Assembly (NCBI RefSeq): GCF_900176305.1
Contig: NZ_FWXH01000003.1
Span: 248,001-312,000, forward strand
DNA length: 64,000 bases
DNA from: Clostridium acidisoli DSM 12555
GTDB taxonomy: Bacteria; Bacillota; Clostridia; Clostridiales; Clostridiaceae
Direction: 5' to 3'
Position numbers and translations under genes: made by a program. Of the stretch, positions 1 through 8,636 are shown one piece after another; positions within the stretch are counted from its first letter, which is position 1, and each line of letters begins with the position of its first letter. A model generated the notes under the pieces. The model saw nothing but the letters and a program-made list of their open reading frames with translations. It was not told where the DNA came from and ran no database searches.

Positions 1-1
1 C

Positions 2-748
2 AAGCGAGATTTATTTCCAGAAGATGGACCTGAATATAAAATTGAAGTTGCTATATTAAAAGATGTGGTAACTCTTACAATTGATACATCAGGTGCAGGC
101 CTTCATAAAAGGGGTTATAGAGAAAATTCAGGTGGAGCACCAATGAAGGAAACATTAGCAGCAGCACTTGTACTCATAAGTAAATGGAATCCATCTCATC
201 AACTTGCAGATGTTTGCTGTGGATCAGGAACTATTGCAATTGAAGCTGCAATGATAGGAAAAAATATGGCACCAGGGCTTAATAGAAGTTTTGTATGTGA
301 AACATGGCCGGGTGCAGATAAAAAAATGTGGGAACAAGTTAGAGAAGGAGCTAGAAAGGCAATAAATAAAGAAGAATTCAGAATATTGGCTTCTGATATT
401 GATAGCTGGGTACTTAGAACAGCAAATGATAATGCAGCAAAAGCTGGTGTATCCCAATTTGTTTCTTTTCAAAGAATGCCGCTTAAGGAGTTTTCCTCAA
501 AAAAGAAATTTGGATACATTATTTCAAATCCACCTTATGGAGAAAGACTTGGAGAAGCAAGAGAAGTTGATCAGATTTGTAAAGACTTTGGAAATTTGTA
601 TTCACATTTAGATAATTGGTCGGTTTTTGTAATAACACCACATAAGGATTTTCAACGATTGTTTGGTAAAAAATCAGACAAGAATAGAAAATTATACAAT
701 GGAAGAATACAATGTTATTATTATCAATATTTTCCTTCAGGTAAATAG
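2..748 (+). CDS. THUMP/RlmL-type class I SAM-dependent RNA methyltransferase, 3' part
   Basis: The gene is cut by the left window edge; the frame is open from base 2, so the real start lies outside. The visible part is the catalytic domain of a Rossmann-fold N2-guanine RNA methyltransferase of the YpsC/RlmL family, which methylates rRNA with S-adenosylmethionine. The SAM-binding motif DVCCGSGT lies near bases 205-235, and the catalytic NPPYGERLG motif (the NPPY class that modifies exocyclic amino groups) near 527-555. The N-terminal THUMP domain expected for the family would be upstream. The family is certain; the exact rRNA position modified cannot be read from this fragment. It ends at a terminator shared with convergent glgP. 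Confidence 0.88.
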   Translation, partial: KRDLFPEDGPEYKIEVAILKDVVTLTIDTSGAGLHKRGYRENSGGAPMKETLAAALVLISKWNPSHQLADVCCGSGTIAIEAAMIGKNMAPGLNRSFVCETWPGADKKMWEQVREGARKAINKEEFRILASDIDSWVLRTANDNAAKAGVSQFVSFQRMPLKEFSSKKKFGYIISNPPYGERLGEAREVDQICKDFGNLYSHLDNWSVFVITPHKDFQRLFGKKSDKNRKLYNGRIQCYYYQYFPSGK

Positions 749-753
749 TAGAT

Positions 754-799
754 AAAAAAATAGAAATAGTTCTGATTCGAGAACTATTTCTATTTTTTT
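754..799. terminator. bidirectional rho-independent terminator
   Basis: A perfect 20-bp inverted repeat (754-773 with 780-799, 6-nt loop) has a run of seven A on the left and seven T on the right. It can therefore stop transcription from both the methyltransferase gene and the convergent glycogen phosphorylase gene. Confidence 0.9.
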
Positions 800-801
800 A
801 T

Positions 802-3231
802 CTATATATTTATATCTACTTTTTTAGTTTTCCATATGTCTTTTGAATATTGTTCAATAGTATTATCACTAGAAAAAATACCGGAATGAGCAATATTTGA
901 AATTGACATTTGCATCCAGGTTGCTCTATCCTTATACAATTTATCAATTCTGTTTTGAGCTTGCACGTAAGAATCAAAATCTTTTAATACGAAGTATTCA
1001 TCATTATTTGCTATTAAATATTTGTGAATATCAGCAAATTCTGATGGAGGAACATTTAAAGAACCATTCACTAAATTATCAATTATTCTTTTTAGCCTGC
1101 TATCAGAATTGTAATAGTCAGAAGAATGATAAGTCTTATTTTTCTCAAGTGACATAACTTCATCCTTCTCCATTCCAAATATAACAATATTATCATTGCC
1201 AACAGCATCTTTCATTTCAACATTTGCACCATCAAGAGTAGCTATAGTAATGGCACCATTCATCATAAATTTCATATTCCCAGTTCCAGAAGCTTCTTTT
1301 GTTGTAGTGGATATTTGCTCACTTACATCTGCACAAGGAATAATTTTTTCTGCAAGAGACACGGAATAATTTTCAAGAAACAAAATTTTAATTTTATTAT
1401 TTATGGACGAATCATTGTTGATTTTAGCTGCTACGGTGTTTATTAATTTGATTGTTTGCTTAGCTAGATAATATCCAGGTGCTGCTTTTGCTCCAAAAAA
1501 ATATGTTCTTGGAGTTATTTCTAAATTAGGATTATCTTTAAGCCTATAGTATAAATCTAAAATTCCAAAAATGTTTAAAACTTGACGTTTATAGGCATGC
1601 AGTCTTTTAACTTGTACGTCAAATATTGAATTAGGATCAATAACTATTCCATAATGATCTTTTACGTGTTTTGCAAAATCCATCTTATTGTTTTGCTTTA
1701 TATCATAAATTTTCTTTTGAAAAACAGGGTTTTTTGAATATGGAAGAATATCTATTAATTTATTTGGATTATGAATCCAATCATTGCCTATTGTTTCGGT
1801 GATTAGGTTTGACAACTTAGGATTTGACTTAATAAGCCACCTTCTATGGGTTATACCGTTTGTTTTATTATTAAACTTATCTGGATAAAAATCATAAAAG
1901 TTAGAGAGCTCTCTATTTTTAAGTATTTCTGTATGAAGCCTAGCGACTCCGTTAACAGAGTGACTTCCTACAATTGCAAGATAGGCCATTTTAATATTTC
2001 CATTCGAAATAATAGCCATGTCATGTACTTTTTGTAAATCATTATATTTTTCATTAACTTCGTTACAAAATCTTTTATCTATCTCTTCAATAATCATAAA
2101 GGTTCTTGGAAGAAGTTTTTTAAACATTTCTATAGGCCATTTTTCTAGAGCTTCATTCATTATAGTATGATTGGTATAAGCAATTGTATTTGTAGTGATT
2201 TTCCAAGCTTCATCCCAGCTCATACCTTCTTCATCAAGAAGTAATCTCATGAGTTCTGCAACGGCTATTGATGGGTGTGTGTCATTTATATGAATCGCAA
2301 TAAATTCATCAAATCTTGACATGGGCAGATTACCTTTTTTATATCTTCTTATTATGCTTTGTATTCCGGCACTTACAAAAAAATACTGTTGCTTTAATCT
2401 TAAAATTTTACCATCGACTCTAGTATCATCAGGATATAAAACTTGAGAAATTGACTGAACTGAATATTTGTGTTCTACAGCTTTAGTATAATCACCTCTG
2501 CTAAAAGACTCCAGGTCGAAGTCTTTATCTATGGTTTCAGCGCTCCAAAGTCTTAATGTATTTACTGTATTATTTTTATATCCAATAATAGGAGTATCGT
2601 ATGGAATAGCTAAGACAGCTTCGTAATCTTGGTAATTAAAAGAGAGTCTGTTATTTTCAAAAGTTGGAATAACCTTTCCGCCAAATTTCACTACTATGGC
2701 TTTGTCCTCTTTTTTTACTTCCCAAACATTACCGTTTTTTAGCCAATTATCGGGGATTTCAACTTGATATCCATCAACTATTCTTTGCTCAAACAGTCCA
2801 TAATCGTATCTAATACCACAACCATGTCCAGGAATGCCAATTGAAGCCATGGAATCTAAAAAACATGCAGCAAGCCTTCCAAGACCACCATTACCAAGGC
2901 CAGCATCATTCTCCACTTCTTCAATTTCATGCAAATCAATACCTAAATCTTTTAGTGCATCTTTGCATAAGCTCGTTATACCTAGGTTCAATAAATTACT
3001 TCCAAGAAGTCTTCCAATAAGAAATTCCATAGAAAAATAGTATACTTGTTTAACATGTCGCTTATTGTATTGGATATTTGTATCCATCCACTTTTCAGAG
3101 GCATATTCTTTTACTAGGGCTCCTAAAGCGAGATATTGATGTAATTTCGAAGAGTCCGGAATACTTTCAGCGTAGAGGTTCATGAGTTTTTTCTTAAAAT
3201 CTGATTTAAGTCTTTCCTTTGTTAAATTCAT
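802..3231 (-). CDS. glgP: glycogen/starch (alpha-glucan) phosphorylase
   Basis: This 809-aa protein has the normal length for family GT35. It releases glucose-1-phosphate from alpha-1,4-glucan with phosphate, using pyridoxal phosphate, in the cytoplasm. Clear family signatures are ENDAGLGNGGLGRLAACFLDS near residue 105-125, the IHINDTHP block near 315, and EASGTGNMKFMMNG near residue 650, whose lysine binds PLP. The start at 3231 is supported by AGGAGG seven bases upstream. No other glycogen gene is adjacent, so it appears to be a single-gene unit. In solventogenic clostridia granulose (glycogen) is stored before sporulation, so mobilisation of that store is the likely role (inference). Confidence 0.96.
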   Translation of the reverse strand: MNLTKERLKSDFKKKLMNLYAESIPDSSKLHQYLALGALVKEYASEKWMDTNIQYNKRHVKQVYYFSMEFLIGRLLGSNLLNLGITSLCKDALKDLGIDLHEIEEVENDAGLGNGGLGRLAACFLDSMASIGIPGHGCGIRYDYGLFEQRIVDGYQVEIPDNWLKNGNVWEVKKEDKAIVVKFGGKVIPTFENNRLSFNYQDYEAVLAIPYDTPIIGYKNNTVNTLRLWSAETIDKDFDLESFSRGDYTKAVEHKYSVQSISQVLYPDDTRVDGKILRLKQQYFFVSAGIQSIIRRYKKGNLPMSRFDEFIAIHINDTHPSIAVAELMRLLLDEEGMSWDEAWKITTNTIAYTNHTIMNEALEKWPIEMFKKLLPRTFMIIEEIDKRFCNEVNEKYNDLQKVHDMAIISNGNIKMAYLAIVGSHSVNGVARLHTEILKNRELSNFYDFYPDKFNNKTNGITHRRWLIKSNPKLSNLITETIGNDWIHNPNKLIDILPYSKNPVFQKKIYDIKQNNKMDFAKHVKDHYGIVIDPNSIFDVQVKRLHAYKRQVLNIFGILDLYYRLKDNPNLEITPRTYFFGAKAAPGYYLAKQTIKLINTVAAKINNDSSINNKIKILFLENYSVSLAEKIIPCADVSEQISTTTKEASGTGNMKFMMNGAITIATLDGANVEMKDAVGNDNIVIFGMEKDEVMSLEKNKTYHSSDYYNSDSRLKRIIDNLVNGSLNVPPSEFADIHKYLIANNDEYFVLKDFDSYVQAQNRIDKLYKDRATWMQMSISNIAHSGIFSSDNTIEQYSKDIWKTKKVDINI

Positions 3232-3537
3232 AGTGTTACCTCCTGTTATATCACATAGTATTGGCTTTTATAATAACTATTTTGCATAAATTAAAAATAG
3301 TTTTAATTATCAAACTATTCCTAAATAAATTTTACAACTTATGTATTATTTAGTCAATAAATTATAAAAATATGAAAAATTGATTGGATTATTGTAAAGA
3401 ATTATAATGTGAATGTTTTATAGCATTTTGAAAATAATATAAATGTAAAAACAAATTTGAGAAGGGAGGCAGTCATAGTGTGGTGATTTCTAAATGTAAA
3501 TTTTAATCAGAAGGAACTGTACGATGATGCAAACAAA
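3232..3537. other. intergenic region between divergent glgP and csp
   Basis: This AT-rich 306-base gap must hold the glgP promoter (leftward) and the csp promoter and leader (rightward). The right part holds two strong ribosome-binding sequences, GGGAGG at 3464-3469 and AAGGA at 3511-3515, neither at a usable distance from the csp start. I see no RNA gene or mobile element in it. Confidence 0.5.
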
Positions 3538-3541
3538 ATGA
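3524..3541 (+). CDS. putative 5-codon leader ORF overlapping csp
   Basis: ATG ATG CAA ACA AAA TGA has AAGGA at 3511-3515, eight bases before its first ATG. Its stop codon overlaps the csp start in the arrangement ATGA (csp ATG 3538-3540, stop 3539-3541). The csp start itself has no Shine-Dalgarno at normal distance (AAGGA ends 22 bases upstream). Translation of csp by coupling to this mini-ORF is therefore plausible. The spacing and overlap are seen in the sequence; the coupling is inferred. Confidence 0.4.
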   Translation: MMQTK

Positions 3542-3741
3542 AATTAGGAACAGTAAAGTGGTTTAATGATGAAAAAGGGTTTGGATTCATTTCAGTTGAA
3601 GGAGAAGATGATGTTTTTGTCCATTACTCAGCAATAAAGGAGGATGGGAAGAGAAAAGATTTAAGTCAAGGTCAAGAAGTAAAATTTGATGTGGTTGATG
3701 GACCTAAGGGACCACAAGCATCAAATGTTCAGAAAATGTAG
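3538..3741 (+). CDS. cold-shock protein (CspA family)
   Basis: This 67-aa protein is a complete single cold-shock domain, the standard length. It starts with the family motif [17 protein letters not shown], which contains RNP1 (KGFGFI), followed by RNP2 (DVFVHYSAI) near residue 25-33. Such proteins bind single-stranded RNA and DNA and act as RNA chaperones in the cytoplasm. ATG 3538 fits the conserved N terminus exactly; the upstream frame has no usable start before a stop. The gene stands alone and is followed by a terminator. The leader is unusual because the Shine-Dalgarno precedes a small upstream ORF rather than csp. Confidence 0.96.
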   Translation: MKLGTVKWFNDEKGFGFISVEGEDDVFVHYSAIKEDGKRKDLSQGQEVKFDVVDGPKGPQASNVQKM

Positions 3742-3742
3742 T

Positions 3743-3790
3743 AAAAGAAGTGTGCCATAATGCAAATGTGTAGTATGGCACATTTCTTTT
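3743..3790 (+). terminator. rho-independent terminator after csp
   Basis: A 17-bp stem (3743-3759 with 3774-3790, one G-T pair) with a 14-nt loop ends in CTTTT. Confidence 0.85.
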
Positions 3791-3838
3791 ACTGACTTTG
3801 ATCTATAGATAGAGAAAATATGTAAAATATATTTACAA

Positions 3839-3858
3839 CGTAACAATGTTATGTTACG
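3839..3858. promoter_or_regulatory. candidate operator (inverted repeat) before ABC exporter
   Basis: CGTAACA and TGTTACG form a perfect 7-bp inverted repeat with a 6-bp spacer, centred about 52 bases before the exporter start. The size and symmetry fit a dimeric repressor site (TetR, MerR or PadR type), but no regulator gene is adjacent, so the cognate protein is unknown. Confidence 0.4.
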
Positions 3859-3900
3859 CTATGTTTATAACAAAAATTATAATTTGAGGGGGTTAACCAT

Positions 3901-4707
3901 ATGGACATGGCTATTGAAGTTAAGGAGCTAAAAAAATATTTTATATCTAAAAAAAGAAAGATGTTTAGAGTAGTTGAAAAAAGTGAATTTAAAGCAGTAG
4001 ATGGGGTAAGCTTTGAGATTAAAAAAGGAGAGGTTTTTGGTCTTTTAGGACCTAATGGGGCAGGAAAAACTACTACAATAAAGATGATAACGGGACTTTT
4101 AAGGCCTACAAGCGGTTATGTGAAAGTTAATGGATTAGATGTTGATAAAAATCCTATGGAAGCATTAAAAAACATAGGCACTGTTTTAGCTGGAGATAGA
4201 AGTATATATTGGAAGCTTACAGGTAGAGAAAATCTTGAATATTTTGCAGCCTTATATGGTTGTAACAGAAAAGAGGCAAAGCGTAGAGCAGAAAAACTTA
4301 TTAGAAGGCTTGGACTCTCGGGAAAAGCTGATGAATTAGTAGAGAAGTATTCTACAGGAATGAAGCAAAAAGTAGCTCTTGGTAAGGCATTGATTCCAGA
4401 AGCACCAGTAGTTCTTTTAGATGAACCAACACTTGGGCTTGATCCAAATTCTGCACGTGATTTAAGAGAAATAATACTTGATATAAAAACTGAAGGAAGA
4501 GCGGTTCTACTTACAACTCATTATATGGAAGAAGCTGATTTTTTGTGTGATAGAATTGCAATAGTAGATACAGGAAAAATCATAGCTTTAGATACACCTG
4601 AAAATTTAAAAGATAGTATTAGAAGTGTAGAAAATCCTGCACCTTCGTTAGAGGATGTATTCATAAGGCTCACAGGTAAAAAACTCAAAGATGAGGTGAG
4701 TGCATGA
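3901..4707 (+). CDS. ABC-2 type exporter, ATP-binding subunit
   Basis: This 268-aa ATPase energises a membrane exporter made with the next two genes. The Walker A motif GPNGAGKTT is at residues 50-58. A YSTGMKQK signature replaces LSGGQ, as is usual in DrrA/CcmA-like exporters. The Walker B/D-loop LLDEPTLGLDPNS and the switch TTHYMEEAD follow. About 20 extra basic residues lie between strand 1 and Walker A (near residues 15-30). ATG 3901 has GAGGGGG eight bases upstream. It overlaps the next gene by four bases (ATGA), so the subunits are translationally coupled. The substrate cannot be told; drugs, peptides or lipids are typical for the class. Confidence 0.93.
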   Translation: MDMAIEVKELKKYFISKKRKMFRVVEKSEFKAVDGVSFEIKKGEVFGLLGPNGAGKTTTIKMITGLLRPTSGYVKVNGLDVDKNPMEALKNIGTVLAGDRSIYWKLTGRENLEYFAALYGCNRKEAKRRAEKLIRRLGLSGKADELVEKYSTGMKQKVALGKALIPEAPVVLLDEPTLGLDPNSARDLREIILDIKTEGRAVLLTTHYMEEADFLCDRIAIVDTGKIIALDTPENLKDSIRSVENPAPSLEDVFIRLTGKKLKDEVSA

Positions 4708-5528
4708 ATAGAATTAGAACAATAAGTACTATAGCTAAAAAAGACCTTTCACAGTATTTAAGATATCCTTCTTGGTTACTTCAATTATTAATTTGGCCAG
4801 CAATGTTTCCATTAATGTATATTTTAAGTGCTTATGGTATGGCTGGAACTAGTAATCAAGGTTTATCAGCATATAAAAGTGCCACAGGAACAAATGATTT
4901 TATTGGGTTTATAGTTATTGGAACAATGATATACATGTGGGCAAATATGACTATGTGGTCCTTTGGAACTTATTTAAGGGATGAACAAAATAGGGGAACC
5001 TTAGAATCAAATTGGCTTTGTCCAATTCATAAATTCGATATATTAATAGGCGGTTCAGTAGTAAGTATAGTCCAAGGAATAATATCAATAATCGTATCTA
5101 TGCTAGAGTATCGATTTATTTTTGGAGTACATTTTACAGGTAATGTACTTGTTTGGTGTGTAGTTTTTATAGTGCTTATGCCAGGTGTTTATGGGTTAAG
5201 TTCCATATTTGCAAGTCTTGTTCTCTGGGTTAAAGAAACAAATTCTATGGTTCAATTGGTTAGAGGATTAATAATGATACTTTGTGGAATTAGTTTTCCA
5301 ATAAGTGTTATGCCAACTTGGATGCAGTCAGCAGCTAAATTTTTACCTTTTACTTTTGGAATATCTGCTAGTAGAACTATAATGCTAAACGGGGGAACAC
5401 TACTAAAAGCTTTACCAGATATAAGCTTATGTCTTTTTGAAGGAATTATATATCTTATAATTGGACGAATCTGTTTTATGCTTATAAATAGAAAAGTTAG
5501 AATGACAGGTTCATTAGATAATTTTTAG
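4704..5528 (+). CDS. ABC-2 type exporter, permease subunit 1
   Basis: This 274-aa integral membrane protein has about six hydrophobic segments and an ABC-2 fold. It includes an amphipathic cytoplasmic loop with DEQNRGTLESNWLCP, typical of exporters in which a glutamate-rich EQGTLE-type motif contacts the ATPase. It overlaps the ATPase gene by four bases and is followed 11 bases later by a second, similar permease. This points to a heterodimeric membrane domain. The substrate is unknown. Confidence 0.9.
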   Translation: MNRIRTISTIAKKDLSQYLRYPSWLLQLLIWPAMFPLMYILSAYGMAGTSNQGLSAYKSATGTNDFIGFIVIGTMIYMWANMTMWSFGTYLRDEQNRGTLESNWLCPIHKFDILIGGSVVSIVQGIISIIVSMLEYRFIFGVHFTGNVLVWCVVFIVLMPGVYGLSSIFASLVLWVKETNSMVQLVRGLIMILCGISFPISVMPTWMQSAAKFLPFTFGISASRTIMLNGGTLLKALPDISLCLFEGIIYLIIGRICFMLINRKVRMTGSLDNF

Positions 5529-5539
5529 GGGGGAAAATA

Positions 5540-6367
5540 ATGAATATAGAAAGAAACTTAATAGCTGCAAGAGCTAGATTTATGTTAAGCTTAAAGATGT
5601 ATTTTAGATATCCATTAAACATTTTGCAAGTAATTGTAGACCCTATAATATGGTTAACACCTTTTTATTTTATGGGAAAAGCTTTTTCTTTAAATGGCAA
5701 AATAAGTGGATTCGCTAGTTACATGGGAAATTCTGATTATATTGGTTTTTTAGTAATTGGTTATATGGTATCAGCATATGTTAATGTAACTTTTTGGAAC
5801 ATTGGATTTTCACTTAAAGATGAAATGATGCAGGGAGTGCTTGAGTCAAACTGGAGCGCACCAGTGAATAGAATAAATCTTTTACTCAGCAGGTCTATAT
5901 TCTCCTTTGTATCTGTAACTGTAGAAAACATCATTACAGGTGTTGTGTCACATTTCGCTTTTGGATTTAATATAACTCCTAATTTATTTAAAGTTATGAT
6001 ATTTTTATTACCAGGTATTGCTGCTATGCTTGGATTTGGGCTGATGATAGCTTCTTTAGTTCTTTTAGCTAAGCAGGCAAATGGAATAATTGATATAACT
6101 AGTGCATTTTTGAGCGCAGTATCAGGAGGGTATTTTCCTCTTAAAGTAATGCCAAGGGCCTTAGTTATGTTAGCATGTATTTTTCCGTTAACCTACATTA
6201 ATGATTCAGCAAGAAATATTTTAATAAATCAAGCTTCTATAATGCCATTAGAATATGAATTACTATTTACATTGATTTTAATGGTAGTATTTTGTGTTAT
6301 TGGAAGTATGGTATTTGCTAAGGTTGAAAGAAAATGCAGAGAAACAGGAAATGTAAGTGGACATTAA
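5540..6367 (+). CDS. ABC-2 type exporter, permease subunit 2
   Basis: This 275-aa membrane protein is a paralogue of the preceding one: the same length, about six membrane segments and a matching MMQGVLESNWSAPV loop. The start has a GGGGGG ribosome-binding site. Together with the ATPase and permease 1 it forms a three-gene operon (3901-6367). The two permeases probably arose by duplication and pair as a heterodimer (inference from length and the shared loop). No regulator or self-resistance gene lies next to it. Confidence 0.9.
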   Translation: MNIERNLIAARARFMLSLKMYFRYPLNILQVIVDPIIWLTPFYFMGKAFSLNGKISGFASYMGNSDYIGFLVIGYMVSAYVNVTFWNIGFSLKDEMMQGVLESNWSAPVNRINLLLSRSIFSFVSVTVENIITGVVSHFAFGFNITPNLFKVMIFLLPGIAAMLGFGLMIASLVLLAKQANGIIDITSAFLSAVSGGYFPLKVMPRALVMLACIFPLTYINDSARNILINQASIMPLEYELLFTLILMVVFCVIGSMVFAKVERKCRETGNVSGH

Positions 6368-6565
6368 TGATGGATATATTATTTTGTACAAAGGTATGTT
6401 ATCTTTGCCAAAACTATTTCAATTTTATTATACCCGTGGTAAAATAGCCTAGGAAATTATAATAATATTATTCGACTTGTATCCTTAGGCATATTAAAAA
6501 ATAGCATGGCAGTATGTTAAGTCTATTTTTCAAATGCCAACGGAATGAGAATGGAGGAAGAAAAA

Positions 6566-7156
6566 TTGAAAAATGAAAATTTATCACGTAAAAAAATTGG
6601 TGTTAGGCAGCTTACGGTTATAGGAATGCTTTCAGGTATATCCATTATGCTTGGAATAACTGGTTGGGGTTACATTAAGCTTCCAATACTTCAAGCCACA
6701 ATAATGCATGTACCTGTAATTATTGGTGCAATAATTGAAGGGCCAATAGTTGGAATGTGCATAGGACTAATTTTTGGAGTATCAAGTATAATACAAAATA
6801 TGACGACACCAACACTTTTATCATTTGCACTTATAAATCCATTAGTGTCGGTATTTCCTAGAATATTAATTGGTATCATTTCATATTTTGCGTACAAATT
6901 AATACCTATAAAAAATGAGACTGTAAAAACTGCTGTTGGAGCTGCAATGGGTTCAATTACTAACACAGTTGGTGTACTTGGGATGATATATATCTTGTAC
7001 TTGCAGCAATATGCAACGCGTATGAAGATTAGTTCTTCTGCAGCTGGAAAGGGAATTTTGGCTGTAGCACTTACTAATGGACTTCCAGAGGCATTTGCTG
7101 CGGTAATTATAACAGTACCAATAGTTATTGCTGTTAAAAAAGTAAGAAGAAATTAA
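6566..7156 (+). CDS. ECF transporter S component (substrate-binding membrane subunit)
   Basis: This protein of about 196 aa has some six hydrophobic helices. The N-terminal region (KIGVRQLTVIGMLSGISIML) and the stretch HVPVIIGAIIEGPIVGMCIG fit the ECF_trnsprt (PF12822) S-component family, which captures a vitamin or similar micronutrient for a shared energy-coupling module encoded elsewhere. I chose TTG 6566 because GGAGGA (6553-6558) sits seven bases before it; ATG 6545 in the same frame has no ribosome-binding site and would add seven residues. Pantothenate-type S components look most similar to my eye, but the substrate is not established. The 5' leader may be structured. Confidence 0.85.
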   Translation: MKNENLSRKKIGVRQLTVIGMLSGISIMLGITGWGYIKLPILQATIMHVPVIIGAIIEGPIVGMCIGLIFGVSSIIQNMTTPTLLSFALINPLVSVFPRILIGIISYFAYKLIPIKNETVKTAVGAAMGSITNTVGVLGMIYILYLQQYATRMKISSSAAGKGILAVALTNGLPEAFAAVIITVPIVIAVKKVRRN

Positions 7157-7159
7157 AAT

Positions 7160-7204
7160 TAAGATGTCTTAAAATTGTTAAAATAATTTTGGGACATCTT
7201 TTTA
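7160..7204 (+). terminator. rho-independent terminator after ECF S component
   Basis: A 16-bp stem with two G-T pairs (7160-7175 with 7184-7199) is followed by a T-rich tail. Confidence 0.8.
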
Positions 7205-7362
7205 TTTAAGTCAACAATGTAAGGAAATTGCAAAGCAAAGACTAAAGAATTTTACTGGTAAGAACAACGTTTAATTCAGCAATCTAATATTGTATAATAT
7301 ATGTTATAGTATAAATTAAATGAGTCTTATATATGAAAGCTAATACAAGGAGGTAACCCAAT

Positions 7363-8631
7363 TTGGATTTATTTACTATGGCTATGGATAAAAATCCAGC
7401 CAATAAACCTCTTGCAGAGAGAATGAGACCAAGGAATTTAGATGAATTTTATGGTCAAGAAAAAATAATAGGAAAAGAAAGATTACTTAGAAGATTAATT
7501 GAAACTGATAATCTTACGTCAATAATATTATATGGACCTCCAGGAGTAGGAAAAACAACTTTAGCTACTATAATATCTAAAGAAACAAAATGTGAATTCG
7601 TAAAAATAAATGCTACTACTATTGGAGTAAAAGATATAAAAGAATGCATAAATAAAGCAGACGAATTAATAAAATTGTACGGAAAGAGGACGATTTTTTT
7701 TATTGACGAAATCCATGCTTTAAAAAGAGGTGCACAGCAAGATGTACTTCTAAATGCAGTAGAAAAGGGAACAGTTATATTAATTGGTGCAACTACGGAA
7801 AATCCATATTTTGAAATAAACGGAGCACTTTTAAGTAGATCTAAAATATTTCAACTAGAACACCTATCTGAAGATGAAATCATTAATATTTTAAAAAACA
7901 TAATTAATGATTCAGAAAGAGGGTATGGATTTTTAAAAATAGATATAGAACCCAATGCATTTAAATATATAGCAGATCTCTCTAATGGAGATGCAAGAAG
8001 TGCCATAAACGCTTTGGAACTTGCAGTGTTGTCTACTAATAAAAATAATGAAGGAAAAATTATTATAAATGAGGAAATAGCACAGGAATGTATGCAAAAA
8101 AGAGTAATAAATTATGATAAAACTGGTGATAATCATTATGATATGGCATCGGCATTTATTAAGAGCATGAGGGGATCAGATCCGGATGCTGCATTATATT
8201 GGTTTGCAAGAATGATTTTAGGCGGAGAAGATCCAAAATTTATTGTAAGAAGGATTATTGTTCATGCGTCAGAAGATGTAGGAATGGCAGATCCGAGGGC
8301 TATGCTTATAGCTCATGCAGCATGGAATGCGTTACAGACTATAGGAATGCCTGAGGCAAGAATTCCTATAGCAGAAGCAATAATATACATTAGCAAAGCA
8401 AAAAAGAGCAATGCTGTTATATGCGCTGTTGATGCTGCCTTTGAAGATGCTAAAAATCAGCAATATAGAGTTCCCATTCATTTAAGAGATGCTCACTACA
8501 AGGGCGCAAAAAATCTAGAAAATGGAGTTAGCTATAAATATCCACATAATTATCCTGGGCACTATGTTGAGCAGCAGTATTTTCCCAGTGAGATTAAAAA
8601 CAAAAAATACTATGAAGAAGATCAGGATTAA
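7363..8631 (+). CDS. rarA: replication-associated recombination protein A (AAA+ ATPase, MgsA/RarA)
   Basis: This 422-aa clamp-loader-like AAA+ ATPase acts at stalled replication forks. The Walker A GPPGVGKTT is near residue 59, the Walker B IFFIDEIHAL near 110-120, and the sensor region GATTENPYFEIN follows. The C-terminal tetramerisation domain ends in the family hallmark YKYPHNYPGHYVEQQYFP. Translation starts at TTG 7363, which has AAGGAGG at ideal distance. It lies six bases before a DNA helicase gene, so both are probably co-transcribed for DNA repair. Confidence 0.94.
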   Translation: MDLFTMAMDKNPANKPLAERMRPRNLDEFYGQEKIIGKERLLRRLIETDNLTSIILYGPPGVGKTTLATIISKETKCEFVKINATTIGVKDIKECINKADELIKLYGKRTIFFIDEIHALKRGAQQDVLLNAVEKGTVILIGATTENPYFEINGALLSRSKIFQLEHLSEDEIINILKNIINDSERGYGFLKIDIEPNAFKYIADLSNGDARSAINALELAVLSTNKNNEGKIIINEEIAQECMQKRVINYDKTGDNHYDMASAFIKSMRGSDPDAALYWFARMILGGEDPKFIVRRIIVHASEDVGMADPRAMLIAHAAWNALQTIGMPEARIPIAEAIIYISKAKKSNAVICAVDAAFEDAKNQQYRVPIHLRDAHYKGAKNLENGVSYKYPHNYPGHYVEQQYFPSEIKNKKYYEEDQD

Positions 8632-8636
8632 AAATT

